Below, piece by piece: positions 60,302-64,000 of a stretch of DNA of 64,000 nucleotides; position 1 is the first letter of the stretch, and each line of letters opens with the position of its first letter. The position numbers and the translations under genes were made by a program. The DNA is from Cordia subcordata. Lineage: Eukaryota > Streptophyta > Magnoliopsida > Boraginales > Cordiaceae. The stretch spans positions 3,452,501 to 3,516,500 of the forward strand of contig JAPTOF010000003.1 of the NCBI GenBank assembly GCA_028554755.1, written 5' to 3'. Below the pieces are notes generated by a model that was given only the letters and a program-made list of their open reading frames with translations, searched no databases and was not told the origin of the DNA.

Positions 60302-63290
60302 ATGGTGAAGCTAGCATCAGCACGTGAAAGCCGCATGTACGGGCCGAGGCTGGCCCGAAACAGATCGGAGTACATGAACACGGGCCTCTACGTGTTTGCC
60401 ACCATATTGCTTCTGAGTGGATATGCTGCTCAGGTGTCAAGAGATCATCATCATCATCAGCAGGCTGATAATAAGCTTGGCCTTGTTCTTATGCTCATAG
60501 CCTTTGTGCTCATTACAGCAGTGAATATACACGACCTCGTTGCACATCTTGCTGGGATCGATTACATGTTGCGTTTGATGGGGCTTGACACGCAGCTTGC
60601 CCTTGTGGAGTTTGCTGTGCCTGTGGTTCTCTCTCTTGGGACACTTCTTTCTTTTTTGGCTATTATTTTTCTCTTTATTCAGGTATGGGGAACAAATTCT
60701 TTTGTTTTATATGCATATAATTATATGTATATATAATAGTATGTAGTTGTGTAAGTTTCTATTTTTCGAGAGACTTTGATGAACTTAGATTCTCTTGTAA
60801 TATCATAAGGTCCTTTTAGGCTTATGGATATGGACCGGGAACATGTGAACCATTGCACCAGGTTTATTTCTTTTTTTTTTTTAAACTAGGACATTTGAGT
60901 CACATTAGATTTGATAGTGATTCCTGTAAAATCGAGATGGACGAAGAAAAACCCTTCTAATATACTTTTTAAAGTTCAAACTTGTATTTTTTTTGGGTTG
61001 AGACCATTACCTCTCAACCAACAATCTCGTAGTGGTTTTCTTTTTTCTCTTTTCCCCTCTGTAATCTTTGTAAGGGTGTTATATATAGTGATATTTGAGG
61101 TATTACATTTGATGATTGACTTTGACAATAAGGCATAATATATAAGTAGAAGGTATAAAATGTGTCTTGCTCTTGAGAAGAATGGATGTAGAGATAATTT
61201 AGAGAATTTAATTGATGATTTGCATAACACTAGTTGGGGGTAAGATAATAAAGAAATATAACAAATTCTAGGCGTGGGAGGGTGTGTTATGATAATAAAC
61301 TAAACAAATACAATAAATTTATCATTACAAGCTTAAATTTTTACATTGCTTATCTAGATTTTAGATATTTCATCATTGGGGATCACAGTGACTTGTAAGG
61401 AGAAAAAGTGATGAAGTTGGTATAGAGAGAAAAGTACTTGGAAATTGAATCATGATTAACAGCTTGTTTGGCTAAATTTTTTTGGGACTTATAAGTTACA
61501 AATAGTAAAAAGCACGTGAAAAAGTGCTTTTTTTAGGAGTTTATAAGCTGTAAAATAAGCAAAGCCAAACAAAACCAAACAGGTTCTAAATTTGTGCTCA
61601 AGGTGATAGGAATTGAGGTTGCCATGCCTTATTTCAGAAAATGAAGTAAAAAATGACATACATTTCAATTCTCTTGTTCATTGCTTCTGGTCGTGTAAGG
61701 TTAAAACAACCATGCTATGCCTGAATTTGGAATTCTAGATGTTTAGATGAAGAGGGTGTTATCCTCATGACAAAAAAAGTCTTTGTTGCTAACTATTAAT
61801 GGAGGCATTCTTGATCGATCAGAGGGTCACAATATCTTAAGTTGGACCATGATTACTTCTTGGTTTTAGAGGTTTCAGCTAAAGCATCCTTGAACATTTT
61901 CTTTGTGCTTATCTACTTGAACTTGTAGCACAATGAACATCTGGTTTGCCTATTATAAACACTTCTTTGGAACAAATACTTGTGTTTAGCTATATGTATA
62001 AATCAACATGGGTAGTCTGATCTGAATATTTGTAATTTTTCATTATTGGACTTCCTGCCCCATGTTGATTAAACTATCTAATCCCTTTTTGTCCTACACG
62101 TACGCATTGCAATATTTGCAAAATGTATAGGAAGAGAAAGGATATGGTCACTTCATATTAGAGAAGAATGCCATAAACATGCTTATAGCTGGCCCTGCTC
62201 TATGGCTGCTTGGATCAATCCATAATGCTTGTCAGATTTACGAGAGAGCTGACGGACACGTCCAAATCCTGCAAGCAAGTGTGCACATCCCATTCTTAAT
62301 GGGAAGCTTGTTGTTCCTAGTTGGAGCAATCATTAATATGAGGGAACACGCAACATATATCCACCATGGCTTGGATTTGCTGGTAAGTGAAATTTTCAAG
62401 TACTTCATACATTATCATCCACAAAACCTTCTTGCTACTCAGGCGAACACATGAATATAATCTCTCTCTTATATTATCAGAAGAGTAATGTTAAATGACA
62501 TTCTAATTTTATCACCCAAATATCACTTTATATGTATATGGCCACTTGGCATGATAAAAGAAAAGAGAAAAATTAAAAAAGTTTTCAAGTTATCATGCCA
62601 ACTAAAGAAATACATAGAAAGTGATATTTGAGTAATGAAAATAGGATGACCTTTAGCATTACTCTTATCAAAATTAAAACAACACTATGCAGTGTTTACC
62701 AATACCAGTGATCATTCTCACAGAACTGTATGATCAACAAGTATCCTTAGTTTGTCTTTTTGTAGAATGAAGATCATATAAAGGAAGCCTTCATGATCCT
62801 ATTGCGAAATATGAGAAAATTGTGGTTGCTAAAACAAGGTAGTAGGCTTCTGAAACATTCACATGCCACTACTAATGAATTAATATTTGCATAATTTTTA
62901 AGGAGATATATTTACATACCATCTACTAATGAATTAATATTGCTTAGCTTTTAAGGAGATATACCTTACAAATAGCTCTGTGTGCAGGGAGGTCCTTGGA
63001 TATGGTTGGGAATATTTGGGAGCCTAATGTTTCTTGTGGGGGGAATAACTAATGTTGTGAAAGTGTTCAAGATGCAACAGATTGACGGAATAAGGCTAGA
63101 GAAACTACGCGGTGGAGCCCAGGAACGATTGATCCGTGAAAGAGAAGGCCAGATGCCACTCCTCAGAGAAGACCAGAGGAGGAGAAATATAGCACCAGAA
63201 GTAACCAAGCTAAATATAGCACCAAAAGTAGCCAAACCATCAGCAGCAGCTCCAACTCCTTATAAGGATGTTTTTGTTGGTCAAAAATGA
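60302..63290 (+). CDS. Plant-specific six-helix membrane protein, function unknown
   Basis: Three exons (60302-60682, 62131-62382, 62988-63290), joined at phase 0 with GT-AG introns, give 311 aa. The start ATG has good context (GCAACAATGG), preceded by a CT-rich leader. There is no clear signal peptide; the basic N-terminus (SARESRMYGPRLARNRSEY) is probably cytosolic. Predicted membrane helices lie at about 24-43, 57-80, 98-127, 138-160, 172-194 and 212-235, with similar GSLLFLVGAIINM and GSLMFLVGGITNVVKV text in the last two, hinting at an internal repeat. A His run (HHHHQQ) sits in the first loop. The C-terminal 75 residues are charged and Ala/Pro-rich, with a repeated NIAPEV/NIAPKV motif, and are probably cytosolic. 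I do not recognise a characterised family. Introns 1 and 2 each carry a MITE. Confidence 0.88.
61460..61590. mobile_element. Small MITE in intron 1 of the membrane-protein gene
   Basis: AGCTTGTTTGGCTAAATTTT at the left is matched at the right by GCCAAACAAAACCAAACAGGTT. Inner arms ACTTATAAGTTACAAATAG and GTTTATAAGCTGTAAAATAA also pair. About 130 bp, non-coding. Confidence 0.6.
62482..62664. mobile_element. MITE in intron 2 of the membrane-protein gene
   Basis: Almost fully palindromic, 183 bp. The left arm AGAGTAATGTTAAATGACAT...CACCCAAATATCACTTT is mirrored by the right arm (reverse complement GAGTAATGCTAAAGGTCAT...TACTCAAATATCACTTT). The flanks TTATCAGA (62474-62481) and TTATCAAA (62665-62672) match in 7 of 8 bases, a probable 8-bp target duplication. 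Confidence 0.8.
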
Positions 63291-64000
63291 GAAAAATCCC
63301 GAGTCTCGGACGGACCTAGTTTTTCTTTCTCCAGCAAATATATCTTGGATAGTTCACACTTGAGACGTAACCATTTGAGAATACATAGTTTTCGGCAATA
63401 GAATGATTTGACATCCCCATGTCAACAATCTTGGAAAGTAGGAAGTGGTTTGTAGTTTTACAGTTCCAATCTTCTTGTAATTGCTACATTGAAACAAAGG
63501 TTCTCCAAGCTGAATTAACCCAAGAATAAAAGGGATATGAACTCTCTCAATGGTGGCCTTACTGTACTGAGTGACTGATTGACCAGAAGAGAGTCCCTTT
63601 GTCGATGAGGTTTCTTGAATATTGGTGTAACAGTTTAGCATAGGAGAATAGAAGTGCTATAGTGTGGAAAATATGTTTTGTTGTTGATTGCACCATGTAT
63701 TCTCTATTTTCTCTTTTTCTGTTTTTTCATTTTTTTTCATTTTCTTTTGCCTTTTTTATTTGATTACGAGAAGCTTGTTTTGCAGAGCCTATATCATGCA
63801 TCCTGGGAATGGTGCACCTCAGGGGAACTGTGCACCTTTTTCGCATGTTTTCAGGCGCTCAATTTTAAAAAGAAAAAAAAAACCACATCTCACAGACTAG
63901 AAAGAAATGAAAAGCAACAAGCCAAACAAGTTTTTTTTTTTTCCTCAGAGTTGGACTACAATAATCATGGCCTATAAAACTAAATACTTTCTTCTTCTTT
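63291..64000. other. 3' region of the membrane-protein gene, then no gene seen
   Basis: Probable 3' UTR followed by T-rich sequence. The short overlapping frames at 63678-63977 are T-homopolymer artefacts. Confidence 0.4.

Noticed and set aside
1..64000. CRISPR arrays, operons, bacterial-type systems or a biosynthetic gene cluster
   Set aside because: The window is intron-bearing plant nuclear DNA; repeats are microsatellites or transposons, and the four genes are functionally unrelated.

Overview
The window is plant nuclear DNA, most likely from a eudicot. It is AT-rich, has long intergenic spaces and short GT-AG introns, and carries many microsatellites and plant-type transposons (Copia, Ty3/gypsy, TRIM, tRNA-derived SINEs, MITEs). 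I cannot name the species. Four intact protein-coding genes can be modelled exon by exon, and all four keep frame across every junction: a group III WRKY transcription factor (minus, 2398-3897, 374 aa); a nuclear-encoded organellar RNA polymerase sigma factor resembling SIG5/sigE (plus, 18654-21716, 517 aa); a clade I SWEET sugar transporter resembling SWEET3 (plus, 43708-47870, 260 aa); and a six-helix membrane protein of unknown function (plus, 60302-63290, 311 aa).

Most of the rest is mobile DNA. 1-775: the end of a Copia element whose primer-binding site abuts the C-terminal part of reverse transcriptase, so most of gag-pol is missing. 6.86-9.2 kb: a degenerate GTTCAC-repeat array split by a terminal-inverted-repeat element that itself holds a TRIM. 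9669-14324: a complete but decayed minus-strand Copia element with a perfect 5-bp target duplication. 22.7-33.9 kb: a nested stack. An old gypsy element (LTR, primer site, gag, protease relic) carries a SINE in its LTR, a ~6.4 kb gypsy-derived element without gag-pol in its leader, and a second SINE copy of the same family in gag. 34.6-37.7 kb: foldback elements and MITEs.

The SWEET locus (40.2-52.4 kb) has the richest local history. A ~400-450 bp sequence upstream of the gene is repeated downstream of it, and next to the downstream copy lies a broken SWEET copy arranged as two facing arms. Shared lesions show that the copy died before it was inverted-duplicated. One arm shares an unbroken 43-base identity with exon 3 of the intact gene, so it could be a source of hairpin RNA against SWEET3. 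Three of the five SWEET introns are filled with different MITE-like insertions, and its third intron appears to be of the GC-AG class.

The long 5' UTR intron of the sigma-factor gene holds a ~260-bp piece of the chloroplast gene ycf1. The genes are functionally unrelated (stress/senescence transcription, plastid transcription, sugar transport, unknown membrane protein), as is usual for a plant chromosome. Nothing here looks like an operon or gene cluster.
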